A stretch of 64,000 nucleotides of DNA from JANMJD01 sp963828405 (GTDB taxonomy: Bacteria; Actinomycetota; Acidimicrobiia; Acidimicrobiales; Ilumatobacteraceae): NCBI GenBank assembly GCA_963828405.1, contig CAWHEG010000031.1:1798001-1862000 (forward strand). Direction: 5' to 3'. A program made the position numbers and the translations under genes. The notes below the pieces were generated by a model, which saw only the letters and a program-made list of their open reading frames with translations, ran no database searches and was not told where the DNA came from. Positions 1 to 8,439 of the stretch are shown one piece after another (the stretch's first letter is position 1; the number at the start of each line of letters is the position of its first letter).

Positions 1-104
1 AGACGGATCTCGCCGTCACGGTGCCCGAACGCGACTACGCCAAGGTGCGCACCATCGAGGCGATGATCGAGTACCTCGGGGCACGGACGGGCGTCGGTTC
101 CTGA
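1..104 (+). CDS. C-terminal fragment, probably acyl carrier protein (partial at left edge)
   Basis: The frame beginning at base 3 is open to a TGA at 102-104 and encodes about 33 residues. They include the stretch VPERDYAKVRTI followed by EAMIEYL. This resembles the last two helices of acyl carrier proteins, where an acidic-aromatic segment is followed by a K-x-R-T motif and a final amphipathic helix. The phosphopantetheine serine would lie upstream, outside the window, so the assignment rests on the tail only. The gene runs in the same direction as the P-type ATPase that follows. Confidence 0.5.
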   Translation, partial: TDLAVTVPERDYAKVRTIEAMIEYLGARTGVGS

Positions 105-146
105 TCGCGCCGCGCCGAGGCCGGGGACCAACGGCCCTGGTCGCCG

Positions 147-2795
147 GTGAACACGGCAGAGTTGGCTGGGACGTACGGACTCACCAGTCGGGCTCTCGAG
201 CGCGCAGGCGCTGGCGTCACTCCACCGTGACGGCCCCAACGTCCTGCCGCGCCCACATCGGCGCGGTCAGATCCGCCAGTTGGCCGCACAGCTCACCCAC
301 TTCTTCGCCTTGATGCTGTGGGTCGCCGGTGGCCTGGCCATCGTCGCCGGCATGCCGCAGCTGGGCGTGGCGATCTTCATCGTGATCGTCGTCAACGGGA
401 TCTTCGCCTGGGCGCAGGAGGCCCGCGCCGAGCACGCCGCCGACCGGCTCGGTGAGCTCGTTCCCCGCCGGGCGACCGTGGTGCGCGATGGGCGGGTGCA
501 GACCGTCGAGGCGAGCGATCTCGTAGTCGGTGACCTCGTACGGCTCGTGGCCGGCGACCGCATCGCCGCCGACCTCACCCTGATCGAGTCGTCGGCGCTG
601 CGCATCGACTCGTCGACGCTCACCGGTGAGAGCGCCGCGGAGCTCGCCGCCGCCGGTGAGCTCGCCGCGGCCGGCACCCTCGTGGTCGGCGGCGACGGCT
701 GGGGAACCGTGTACGCCACGGGGCGCGGACGAAGTTCGCCCGGATTGCCGAGCTCACCCTGACCAGCACGCGTCCGCGAACCCCGTTGGCCCTCGAACTG
801 GATCGGGTGGTCCGGCGGATCGCGTTGATCGCGCTGGTCGTCGGGGCGGCGTTCTTCATCATCGCCGTGACGTTCGGGGAGGGCGCTTCGGATGGGTTCC
901 TCTTCGCCATCGGGGTCACGGTCGCCCTCGTGCCCGAGGGCCTCCTGCCGACGATCACCCTCGCCCTCGCCGTGGGCGCGCAACGGATGGCCCGCCGCGA
1001 TGCGCTGGTTCGTCGGCTCGACGCCGTGGAGACCCTCGGGTCGACGACCTTCGTCTGTACCGACAAGACCGGGACGCTGACACTCAACCAGATGAGCGTG
1101 GCCGAGGTCTGGACGCCGGCTGGATCGGCGCGCATCAGCGGGACGGGCTACGGCCCGGAGGCGGCGATCTCCTACACGAGCGGGTCGCGTCCTGCCGTCG
1201 CCGCGCTGGCCCGCGACGCCCGAAGCTCTTCGGACGGTCGCATCAGGCACGACGGCCGGGCGTGGGTGCCCTTCGGCGACCCGATGGAGGCGGCGATCGA
1301 TGCGCTGGCCCACCGGTGCGGAGCGGCCGACGACGAACCGCTGATCGGTCGGGCGCCGTTCGATGCCGGCCGTCGGCGGATGTCGGTGATCGTCGAGCGT
1401 GGCGGAGAACGGGTGCTCCTCGTCAAGGGGGCGCCCGAGTTCATGCTGCCGATCGCCACTGGCGACGTCGGGGTGATCGGCGCGGAGGCCGAGCGCCTGG
1501 CGGGGAGTGGTCTACGCGTGCTCGTCGTCGGCATGCGCCGCCTCGCGCCCGGCGAGCCCGGCGACGAGATCATCGGGCTCGAGCACTCGCTCGGCATCGT
1601 CGGGCTGCTCGGCCTGTACGACCCACCGCGTCCGTCGGTCACCGCAGCGATCAACCGCTGCCGCCAGCTCGGCGTCGGGGTGGTGATGCTGACCGGCGAC
1701 CATCCGGCCACTGCCGCGGCCGTCGCCCGTGAGATCGGGCTGTCGCTCGACTCGGTGACCGTCGTCAGGGGGGCCGACCTGCCCGAGGACGACGACCGAC
1801 TCGCCGATCTCGTGACCCGCGACGGCGCGGTGATCAGTCGGCTGGATCCGGAGCAGAAGCTGCGCATCGCCCGCGCCCTGCAGCGCCGCGGTCATGTCGT
1901 GGCGATGACGGGCGACGGCGTGAACGACGGACCGGCGTTGCAGGCTGCCGATGTCGGGGTGGCGATGGGGGAGTCGGGGACCGACGTCGCCCGCGGCGCG
2001 GCGGACCTGGTGCTGCTCGACGACGACTTTGCCACGATCGTCGCGGCGATCGAGGAGGGGCGGGCGACGTACGCCAACGTGCGCCGGTTCCTGACCTATC
2101 ACCTCACCGACAACGTCGCCGAGCTCACGCCGTTCGTGGTCTGGGCCCTGTCGGGGGGGCGGATTCCCCTGGCCATCGGGGTCCTGCAGATCCTCTGCCT
2201 CGACATCGGCACCGATCTGCTGCCCGCACTGGCGCTCGGCGTCGAGAAGGGGCACGGCGCACAGGCCCCTGCGGTCCGGTCCCATCTGTTCGACCGGCTG
2301 GTGCTGCGCCGCGCCTTCGGCGTGCTCGGTCCGACGGAAGCGGTGGTCGAGATGGCGGCCTTCTTCGCCTCCTTCCTGGCTGCGGGCTGGCGGCCGGGCG
2401 ACGGGTTCCCGACCGGGGCGACCCTGGCCGGCGCCTCCGGAGCGGCGTTCACGGCGGTCGTCGTCTGCCAGATGGCCAACGCCTTCGCCTGTCGGAGCAC
2501 CTCGGTACCCGTGTGGCGCCTCGGCTGGTCCACCAACCGCGCCCTCCTCGGGGCGGTGCTCGTCGAACTGGTCGCCCTCGTCGCCTTCCTCGAGATCGGG
2601 CCGGTCGCCCGCCTCTTGGGCCACGCCTGGCCGCCCGCAGCCGGGGCGATCGTCGCCGCGGCCGGCTTCCCGTTGGTGCTCGCCGTCGACGCCGTCGACA
2701 AGGCCCGGCGCCGATCCGCGAGCCGTCAGACACCCGGGACGGGGACCTTCGGCCCTCGCCCGCCCGGCTCCGCCGTTCCCACGATGGAGTCGTGA
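147..2795 (+). CDS. P2-type cation-transporting ATPase, Na,K-ATPase-like; two apparent frameshifts
   Basis: This is a P-type ATPase that pumps cations across the membrane using ATP. The N-domain (GLSSAQAL, RDGPNVLP) and actuator motif (LTGES) are read in one frame to about 720. The rest is read in another frame from about 724 to 2795, with the phosphorylation motif CTDKTGTLT, the hinge MTGDGVNDGPAL and C-terminal membrane helices. TM4 has VPEGLLPT and TM6 has LCLDIGTDLLPA. These match Na,K/H,K-ATPases (P2C) better than the PEGLPA of calcium pumps. One missing G in the GGGG run at 720-723 would restore TGARTKFA. The start is uncertain: a GTG at 147 shares the frame of the main body, which needs a compensating shift near 175-220. 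Total length would be about 880 residues. The stop overlaps the next gene by 4 bases. The cation specificity cannot be fixed from sequence alone. Confidence 0.8.
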
Positions 2796-3937
2796 AGCAG
2801 ACCTTTCACCTCGGCACCTGGCGCGGCATCCGCGTCGGTGCCCACTGGAGCCTGTTGATCGTCGCCTGGCTGCTCACCTGGAGCCTGGCCGACTCGCTGT
2901 TGCCGGAGGTGGCGCCGGGCTACTCCACCGACGCCTACTGGGTGGCCGGGTCGCTGACCAGTGTGGCGTTCCTGCTGGCCATCGGCGCTCACGAGATGTC
3001 GCACGCCGTCGTGGCGTTGCGGGAGGGGGTCGGGGTGAGCAAGGTCACCCTGTGGGTGTTCGGCGGAATCGCCGAGCTCTCCAGCCAGCCGCCGACATGG
3101 CGTTCGCAATTCGACATCGCCATCGCCGGCCCGATCGCCAGCGGGGTGATCGCCGGCCTGGGACTGGGCGGGTCGTCTCTGCTGGCGTCGGTCGGGAGCG
3201 ATGGCCTGGCGAGCGAGAGCCTGGCCTGGTTGGGCGGCACGAACCTGATGCTCGCCGTGTTCAACCTGTTGCCGGGAGCCCCGCTCGACGGTGGCCGGGT
3301 GCTCACCGCACTGCGCTGGCGATCGCATGGCGACTCTCACCGGGCCCGGCGTGAAGCGGCGGCCGCGGGCATGATGCTCGGGCGGGTGATGGTCACGACC
3401 GGGGTGCTGCTCGTCTTCTTCGCTCCCGGCGGTGCAGGGCTGTGGATCGGGCTGCTGGGCTGGTTCGTCGGCTCGGCTGCTCGGGCCGAGGGCCGGGCCG
3501 AGACGGTCGAGGAGATGCTCACCGGGGTGCGCGTCCGCGACATCATGTCGCACCGCCCGACGACGATCGCGCCGTCGATGTCGCTCGCCACGGTTGTCGA
3601 TCAGGTGATCGCCACGACCCATCACACCAGCCTCCCCGTGGTGATCGACGATCGGCCCGTCGGCCTGCTCACCCCGAAGCAGATCCAGGCCGTGCCGGCC
3701 GGGGACTGGGACACGACCTCGGCCGGAACGGCCGCCCTGCGGATGCACGCCGTGACGACCGCCACCGAGGACGAGCCCGTGCTCGACCTGCTGCGGCGCC
3801 TCGGGACCGATCAGGAGCGGGTCGTCGTGCTCGACCTGCTCGGGCGGGTGTGCGGGATCGTCACACCGACCGACATGCTCGCCACGGTGCAACGTGAGCT
3901 CCTCCGCCACCGCATCGCCGACCCGGTGGGCACCTGA
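2792..3937 (+). CDS. M50 family site-2-type zinc metalloprotease with CBS pair
   Basis: This intramembrane metallopeptidase has 381 residues. The zinc motif HEMSH lies at 67-71 inside a membrane helix. The second signature, NLLPGAPLDGG, lies near residue 150 and supplies the third ligand Asp. Several further hydrophobic segments follow. The C-terminal 130 residues form a CBS pair (first repeat starting VRDIMSHRP near 248, second near 318), which in this family senses adenine nucleotides and may gate proteolysis. The GTG start lies inside the stop of the ATPase (GTGA overlap), so the two are translationally coupled. The substrate is unknown; SpoIVFB-like and Rip3-like proteins are the nearest named relatives. 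Confidence 0.9.
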   Translation: MKQTFHLGTWRGIRVGAHWSLLIVAWLLTWSLADSLLPEVAPGYSTDAYWVAGSLTSVAFLLAIGAHEMSHAVVALREGVGVSKVTLWVFGGIAELSSQPPTWRSQFDIAIAGPIASGVIAGLGLGGSSLLASVGSDGLASESLAWLGGTNLMLAVFNLLPGAPLDGGRVLTALRWRSHGDSHRARREAAAAGMMLGRVMVTTGVLLVFFAPGGAGLWIGLLGWFVGSAARAEGRAETVEEMLTGVRVRDIMSHRPTTIAPSMSLATVVDQVIATTHHTSLPVVIDDRPVGLLTPKQIQAVPAGDWDTTSAGTAALRMHAVTTATEDEPVLDLLRRLGTDQERVVVLDLLGRVCGIVTPTDMLATVQRELLRHRIADPVGT

Positions 3938-3955
3938 TCGGCGCGCACCACGAGA

Positions 3956-3969
3956 CGAACGCGTGTTCG
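3956..3969 (+). promoter_or_regulatory. LexA (SOS) box of dinB
   Basis: The sequence CGAAC-GCGT-GTTCG has perfect 5-bp inverted half sites with a 4-bp spacer. It matches the LexA operator of Gram-positive bacteria (CGAAC-N4-GTTCG). It ends one base before the -10 hexamer at 3971-3976, so bound LexA would block RNA polymerase directly. Confidence 0.88.
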
Positions 3970-3970
3970 C

Positions 3971-3976
3971 TATTGT
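3971..3976 (+). promoter_or_regulatory. -10 element of dinB, leaderless
   Basis: TATTGT lies 6 nt before the GTG at 3983, so transcription should begin at or next to the start codon. No ribosome-binding site is visible. Confidence 0.65.
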
Positions 3977-3982
3977 CGGTAC

Positions 3983-5227
3983 GTGATCCGCCGGCCGACG
4001 ATCCTGCATGCCGATCTCGACGCCTTCTACGCCTCGGTCGAGCAGCTCCTCGATCCATCGCTGCAGGGTCGGCCGATCGCCGTCGGGGGCAGCGTCGTCC
4101 TGGCCGCCTCCTACGAGGCGCGGGCGTGCGGCGTCCGGTCGGCGATGGCCGGCTGGCAGGCCCGGCGGCTCTGTCCCGGGATCATCTTCGTCGGTGGGCA
4201 CTTCGCCGAGTACCAGCGGCTCGCCGACCGGGTGATGGACGTGTTCGCCGACATCACGCCGCTCGTCGAGCGGGTGTCGATCGACGAGGCGTTCCTCGAC
4301 GTCTCCGGCGCTCTGAACCTCTTCGGTCCGCCCGAGGCGATCGCTGGGATCATCCGGTCGCGGGTGCGTGGCGAAATCGGCCTGCCGATCTCGGTCGGGG
4401 CGGCGAGCACCAAGCACCTGGCCAAGATCGCCTCGCAGGTGGCCAAGCCCGACGGTCTGGTGGTGGTCGATCCCGAGCACGAATTGGAGTTCCTCGGTCC
4501 TTTGCCCGTCGGGCTGATGTGGGGCATCGGGCCGGTCGCCCGCCGCAAGCTCGCCGATCGGGGGATCACGACGATCGGGCAGTTGGCCGAGTCGTCCCCG
4601 GAGTCGCTCGGCCACGTGCTGGGACGGGCGATCGGCACGAAGCTGTTCGCCCTGGCCGCCAACGAGGACGAACGCGGGGTCGAGACGACGCGGCGGGCGA
4701 AGTCGGTCGGCGCCCAATCGGCCTTCCGTCGCCGCGTGCCCACCGACGACCTGCTGCGCGGTGTGCTCGGACATCTCGCCGACCGGGTCGCCTCGCGGTT
4801 GCGGGCCAGGCAGCGCGCCGGGCGGACCGTCACGGTGCGCGTCCGGTTCGTGGGCCTACGGTCGATCAGCCGCTCCCACACCCTGGCCGGACCGGTCTCG
4901 GCCACGCTCACCCTCACCGAGGTTGCCGAGCGACTCGTGAGGACGGCGCTCGCCGCCCACCCCGGTGAACGGGAGATCACCCTCCTGGCGATCTCGGTGT
5001 CCAACCTGGTCGACCAGCCGGCGCTGCAGCTGGAGCTGGAGGTGCAGCCCGACGACCCGCTGCGACCCGGTTCCACCTCCGGGGCGGCCCGATGGGCGGT
5101 CGATCGGTCGATGGACGAGGTGCGCCGGAGGTTCGGCCGCTCGGCGGTCGGCTACGTCGCCGTGACGATGGCCGGCGTCGACACGGTCCCCGACGACTTT
5201 CGCGAGTTGGCGGAACACGAACGATGA
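3983..5227 (+). CDS. dinB: DNA polymerase IV (Y-family)
   Basis: This error-prone translesion polymerase has 414 residues, a usual or slightly long size. The N-terminus ILHADLDAFYASVEQ carries the first catalytic Asp (residues 11 and 13). SIDEAFLDVSG near residue 100 carries the second Asp-Glu pair. The helix-hairpin-helix and little-finger regions follow, with VGAQSAFRR at the junction. The GTG start is supported by the -10 element 6 nt upstream and by the conserved N-terminus. The SOS box immediately upstream indicates LexA-controlled, damage-induced expression. No polymerase partner genes such as imuA or dnaE2 lie in the window. Confidence 0.96.
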   Translation: MIRRPTILHADLDAFYASVEQLLDPSLQGRPIAVGGSVVLAASYEARACGVRSAMAGWQARRLCPGIIFVGGHFAEYQRLADRVMDVFADITPLVERVSIDEAFLDVSGALNLFGPPEAIAGIIRSRVRGEIGLPISVGAASTKHLAKIASQVAKPDGLVVVDPEHELEFLGPLPVGLMWGIGPVARRKLADRGITTIGQLAESSPESLGHVLGRAIGTKLFALAANEDERGVETTRRAKSVGAQSAFRRRVPTDDLLRGVLGHLADRVASRLRARQRAGRTVTVRVRFVGLRSISRSHTLAGPVSATLTLTEVAERLVRTALAAHPGEREITLLAISVSNLVDQPALQLELEVQPDDPLRPGSTSGAARWAVDRSMDEVRRRFGRSAVGYVAVTMAGVDTVPDDFRELAEHER

Positions 5228-5340
5228 CCCGGTGGCTGAGGTACCAGGTCCAGCAGTCACACCTTCGTGCCCGCCGCCCCGGGCCGCCGGGCGTCGGTCT
5301 TGGTCACCCGCCTCCGCACACGGGGCTGAACGGGGTTCGC

Positions 5341-5625
5341 TCAGCAGCCGAGGGTGGTGCAGATCGCGATCGAGAGCTCCCCGAGGACGTCGCCGGTGAC
5401 GGTCCCGATCCGGCGTACGCCGGCGGTCTTGGGGACCAGCGTGACCCGTTGGGTGTTGGCGACCGATGGTTTGGGCATGCCGGGGATCACGATCTCGGAC
5501 GGCAACCCGCGGATTGTCGAGGTGATCGGAACCAGATGGACTTCGGACAGCCAGGGCACCGACCGCACGACCACCGCCGGGCGGCGTTTGTCGAGTTTCA
5601 CCAACCAGATCTCGCCCCGGTTCAC
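5341..5625 (-). CDS. mazF: MazF/PemK-type toxin endoribonuclease
   Basis: This 94-residue protein begins MNRGEIWLVKLDKRRPAVVV, the hallmark first strands and loop of the MazF/PemK fold. GVRRIGTVTGDVLGEL in the C-terminal half is the conserved dimer and active-site region. MazF enzymes cut mRNA at short sequences. The GTG start overlaps the stop of the upstream antitoxin gene (GTGA), the usual arrangement for a coupled toxin-antitoxin operon with the antitoxin first. The cleavage specificity cannot be read from sequence. Confidence 0.9.
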   Translation of the reverse strand: MNRGEIWLVKLDKRRPAVVVRSVPWLSEVHLVPITSTIRGLPSEIVIPGMPKPSVANTQRVTLVPKTAGVRRIGTVTGDVLGELSIAICTTLGC

Positions 5626-5882
5626 GCCTGAGGCTCCGGGAACAACTGCTCCCAGTCCTCGTCGTCATCACCGACGAACCGTGCCGCCGAGGCCTGCGCC
5701 CAGTCGGTCTCCTCCGCGGTGGCTGGGAGTTGTTCGTACACCGCGCGTTCCAACTCGACGGTGTACGCAATCACTGCGTCGTTCACGAACGCCGACAGCG
5801 ACTGTCCCCGGCGCAGCCGGTTCGCTCGGCGCACCGCGTCCGGATCCAACGTCAAGGTATGCCGTTCCTTCAACAACCTCAT
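5622..5882 (-). CDS. mazE: MazE-type antitoxin (ribbon-helix-helix)
   Basis: This 86-residue protein has a short basic strand (KERHTLTLD) and two helices (DAVRRANRL, SLSAFVNDAVIAYTVEL). That layout fits a ribbon-helix-helix DNA-binding domain like the mycobacterial MazE antitoxins. The acidic C-terminus with DDDEDWEQLF is typical of the flexible part that wraps the toxin. The ATG at 5882 is fixed because an in-frame TGA lies three codons upstream. The gene is followed with a 4-base overlap by mazF. Such antitoxins usually repress their own promoter, here the TATGAT element at 5891-5896. Confidence 0.85.
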   Translation of the reverse strand: MRLLKERHTLTLDPDAVRRANRLRRGQSLSAFVNDAVIAYTVELERAVYEQLPATAEETDWAQASAARFVGDDDEDWEQLFPEPQA

Positions 5883-5890
5883 ACCCGGTC

Positions 5891-5896
5891 ATCATA
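5891..5896 (-). promoter_or_regulatory. -10 element of the mazEF operon
   Basis: On the minus strand TATGAT lies 8 nt before the antitoxin ATG. It is the closest match to TATAAT in the window. The leader would be absent or only 1-2 nt. Confidence 0.6.
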
Positions 5897-6061
5897 CTCG
5901 GCAGTAGGACTGCGACGGGTTGGGCGGAGAACGACCGTGCCCCGACCGGATCGATCGTGCCACGAGTTCAACCACACGCCAGGGAGCGCATACGGGGAGA
6001 ACACACCCACCCGGGCCGGCGGGGTAGAGCATCCGATGGCAACATAGACCTTTCGTCATAC

Positions 6062-6084
6062 CGGTCGCGGCTACGCTGCGACCG
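6062..6084. repeat. Inverted repeat (7-bp arms) upstream of the racemase gene
   Basis: CGGTCGC and GCGACCG flank a 9-nt centre. The repeat lies 58 bp before the racemase start, in the 258-bp gap between the toxin-antitoxin promoter and that gene. It could be an operator or a hairpin in the leader. No T-run follows it, and I see no gene in the rest of the gap. Confidence 0.4.
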
Positions 6085-6141
6085 ACGGCAGGGGGCCTGC
6101 GGACCTCGTAGCGCCCAGACTCGCAGCGGCAAGGATGGGGG

Positions 6142-6924
6142 ATGACGGAGGTTTCGTCGAGGACTGGAATGACGGTGTCGCCGGCCGGCGTCTACCGGGC
6201 GACCAGGGGTCGGGTGTCGTACGGGGTGCCGATCGGCATCCTGATGCTCGACTGCAACGTGCCCTTCGTGCCGGGCGATGTCGGCAACGCCACGTCGTAC
6301 CCGTTCCCGGTGCAGTACCTGGTGGTGCCGGGGGCGACCACCCGGGCGGTGATGGACGGCGGCGCCGAACTGGGCGAGGCGTTCGTCGCCTGCGCCCGCC
6401 ATCTCGTCGGCCAGGGGGTGAAGGCGATCACCGGCGACTGCGGTTTCATGGCCATGTACCAGGAGATCGTCCAGCGCGCCGTCGACGTCCCGGTGTTCAT
6501 GTCCAGCCTCCTGCAGCTGCCGCTGGTGCTCAGCCTGGTGCACCCGAGCCGCAAGGTGGCGATGCTCACCGCCAGCGACGAGGCGGTGCGACCCGAGCTG
6601 TTCACGGCGGTCGGTGTCGACCGGGCGATGCGCGAGCGGATCGTCGTCTGCGGCGCCCAGCGCAAGCCGTACTTCAACGAGGTGTTCCTCGGCGAGCTCG
6701 GCGAGCTCGACCTTGCCCGGATGACGCAGGAGATGGCCGCGTTCGCCACCGAGATCGCCACGGGTGACCCGACGATCGGCGCCCTGCTCCTCGAGTGCAG
6801 CGACCTCCCGCCGTACGCCCACGCGATGCACGCCGCGACCGGGCTCCCGGTCTTCGACTGGATCAGCTTCGTGAGGTTCGTGCACGATGCCGTGAACCCA
6901 CGCCGCTACGACGGGTCGTACTGA
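6142..6924 (+). CDS. Aspartate/glutamate racemase family protein
   Basis: This 260-residue protein belongs to the cofactor-independent Asp/Glu/hydantoin racemase fold, in which two cysteines act as acid and base. Cys100 lies in ITGDCGFM and Cys219 in LLLECSDLPPY, the expected spacing and context. The N-terminal half includes YPFPVQY and the C-terminal half repeats the alpha/beta unit. An AAGGA at 6131-6135 is 6 nt before the ATG; a second in-frame ATG lies at 6169. The substrate (amino acid, hydantoin or maleate-like) is not determined. The gene stands alone, with the lipoprotein gene starting 169 bp downstream. Confidence 0.82.
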   Translation: MTEVSSRTGMTVSPAGVYRATRGRVSYGVPIGILMLDCNVPFVPGDVGNATSYPFPVQYLVVPGATTRAVMDGGAELGEAFVACARHLVGQGVKAITGDCGFMAMYQEIVQRAVDVPVFMSSLLQLPLVLSLVHPSRKVAMLTASDEAVRPELFTAVGVDRAMRERIVVCGAQRKPYFNEVFLGELGELDLARMTQEMAAFATEIATGDPTIGALLLECSDLPPYAHAMHAATGLPVFDWISFVRFVHDAVNPRRYDGSY

Positions 6925-7092
6925 TCCGGTCACGATGCGACCCGGTGGCCAGCGGAGCCTCCCGGCCGAACCGCCCGGCCGAGCGCTCGACGAACGGGCT
7001 CAGGGACCTTGTGCCCTGGCGATGAACTGGGTCGGCGTGGAGGATCGAGAGGGCACGAGATCCGGTCCTGCTCCCGAAGGTTGGTACGCATC

Positions 7093-7365
7093 ATGCGAGT
7101 TCCCTCACCCTGGTCCGCCGTCACGGTGGCGATGGCCGTCGCCCTGCTCGGAGCCTGCGGCAGTGACGACACACCGCCGACGGGGACCACGGCGGCGGCC
7201 GGGATCGCCAATCCCGCCTCCGAATTCTGTGTGCAGCGGGGGGGAACGGTGGAGATCGTCGACGAGGCGGGCGGGCAGGTGGGTTACTGCAACCTGCCCG
7301 ACGGACGCCGGGTCGAGGAGTGGGAGTATTTCAGGTCCGAGACGGGCTCGACCCTCGAACCCTGA
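7093..7365 (+). CDS. DUF333 domain lipoprotein
   Basis: This 90-residue lipoprotein has a signal peptide with lipobox LLGAC (lipidated Cys22). A short Thr/Pro spacer is followed by one DUF333 domain: ASEFCVQRGG, DEAGGQVGYC and LPDGRRVEEWEYF. Two Cys in the domain probably form a disulfide. DUF333 proteins are small surface proteins of unknown function. The ATG at 7093 is chosen because it directly precedes the signal sequence; an upstream ATG at 7009 would add 28 residues that do not resemble a signal peptide. Confidence 0.85.
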   Translation: MRVPSPWSAVTVAMAVALLGACGSDDTPPTGTTAAAGIANPASEFCVQRGGTVEIVDEAGGQVGYCNLPDGRRVEEWEYFRSETGSTLEP

Positions 7366-7421
7366 CGCCGCCGCCCCGGCGCGGGCGGTCGCCGAGGGAG
7401 CCGGATCGACGACCGTTTGAG

Positions 7422-7427
7422 TAGGGT
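7422..7427 (+). promoter_or_regulatory. -10 element of the MDR oxidoreductase gene
   Basis: TAGGGT lies 9 nt before the ATG at 7437. Transcription would begin within a few bases of the start codon. Confidence 0.5.
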
Positions 7428-7436
7428 CGACGGCAT

Positions 7437-8429
7437 ATGGCTTCCCCCTCCTTCCGGGCCTTTCGGGCCGTGACCACGGGTGACGCCGTCGAGCGGGGCC
7501 TGGTCGCCATGTCGCTCGACGAGCTGCCCCCCGGCGTGCTCGTCGAGGTGCACTGGTCGAGCGTCAACTACAAGGACGGCCTCGCCTCGACCCCCAGCGG
7601 ACGGGTGGCCCGGGTGTCGCCGATGGTGCCGGGCATCGACCTGGCCGGGGTGCTCGCCGAGGATGCCGACGGCTTGGCCGCCGGCACCGAGGTGATCGCC
7701 CACGGGTACGACATCGGGGTGGCACGGCACGGTGGCTTCGCCGAGTTCGCCCGTGTCGACGCGGGTTGGCTCGTACCGCTCCCGGCCGGGCTGACGACGC
7801 GCCAGGCGATGGTCATCGGGACGGCGGGCTTCACCGCGGCGATGTCGGTGGTCGCCCTGGCCGACCACGGCGTGACCCCCGACTCGGGGCCGGTGCTGGT
7901 CACCGGGGCCACGGGTGGCGTGGGCAGCACGGCCGTCGGCATGCTCGCCGGGCTCGGCTACGAGGTCGTCGCCTCCACCGGCAAAGCTGCCGGCGCCGAC
8001 TTCCTCCGCTCGATCGGGGCGTCATCGATCATCGACCGCGCCGAACTGGCCGAGGCCGGCAGACGCCCGCTCGAGTCGACGACGTGGGCCGGGGCCGTCG
8101 ACTGCGTCGGGGGCGTCACCCTGGCCAACGTGCTCAAGCGGATCCACTACGGCGGGGCGGTGGCGGCGAGCGGGCTGACCGGCGGCTCCGAGCTGCCCAC
8201 CACGGTCCTGCCGTTCATCCTGCGCGGTGTCTCGCTGCTGGGCATCGACTCGGTGATGACCCCGATCGAGCGCCGTCGGGCGATCTGGAGCCGCATCGGC
8301 GCCGACCTGCGCCCGGCAGGGCTCGAGACGATCGGCCACACCATCGCGCTCGGTGACCTCGACGCCGCCCTGACCGACATCCTCAACGGCTCGATGACCG
8401 GTCGGGCCGTCGTCGACGTTCGGGCCTGA
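7437..8429 (+). CDS. Acrylyl-CoA reductase-like MDR oxidoreductase (AcuI/YhdH family)
   Basis: This 330-residue medium-chain dehydrogenase/reductase has the GroES-like N-domain (SSVNYKDGLAS, PGIDLAGVL) and the NADPH-binding motif VTGATGGVGSTAV near residue 157. SVNYKDGLA and GIDLAGVV are signatures of the YhdH/AcuI branch, which reduces acryloyl-CoA to propionyl-CoA in dimethylsulfoniopropionate and 3-hydroxypropionate metabolism. There is no zinc-ligand pattern, as expected for this branch. The dienelactone hydrolase gene follows after 10 nt, so the two are probably co-transcribed. Confidence 0.85.
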   Translation: MASPSFRAFRAVTTGDAVERGLVAMSLDELPPGVLVEVHWSSVNYKDGLASTPSGRVARVSPMVPGIDLAGVLAEDADGLAAGTEVIAHGYDIGVARHGGFAEFARVDAGWLVPLPAGLTTRQAMVIGTAGFTAAMSVVALADHGVTPDSGPVLVTGATGGVGSTAVGMLAGLGYEVVASTGKAAGADFLRSIGASSIIDRAELAEAGRRPLESTTWAGAVDCVGGVTLANVLKRIHYGGAVAASGLTGGSELPTTVLPFILRGVSLLGIDSVMTPIERRRAIWSRIGADLRPAGLETIGHTIALGDLDAALTDILNGSMTGRAVVDVRA

Positions 8430-8439
8430 CCGGTCCGAG

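Noticed and set aside
2726..4774. A long minus-strand open frame over the M50 protease and dinB.
   Set aside because: Both plus-strand genes have conserved catalytic motifs; the reverse frame has none.
5883..6141. A 55-codon minus-strand frame in the largest gap.
   Set aside because: No ribosome site, no -10 element and no family resemblance; the gap is best treated as regulatory.
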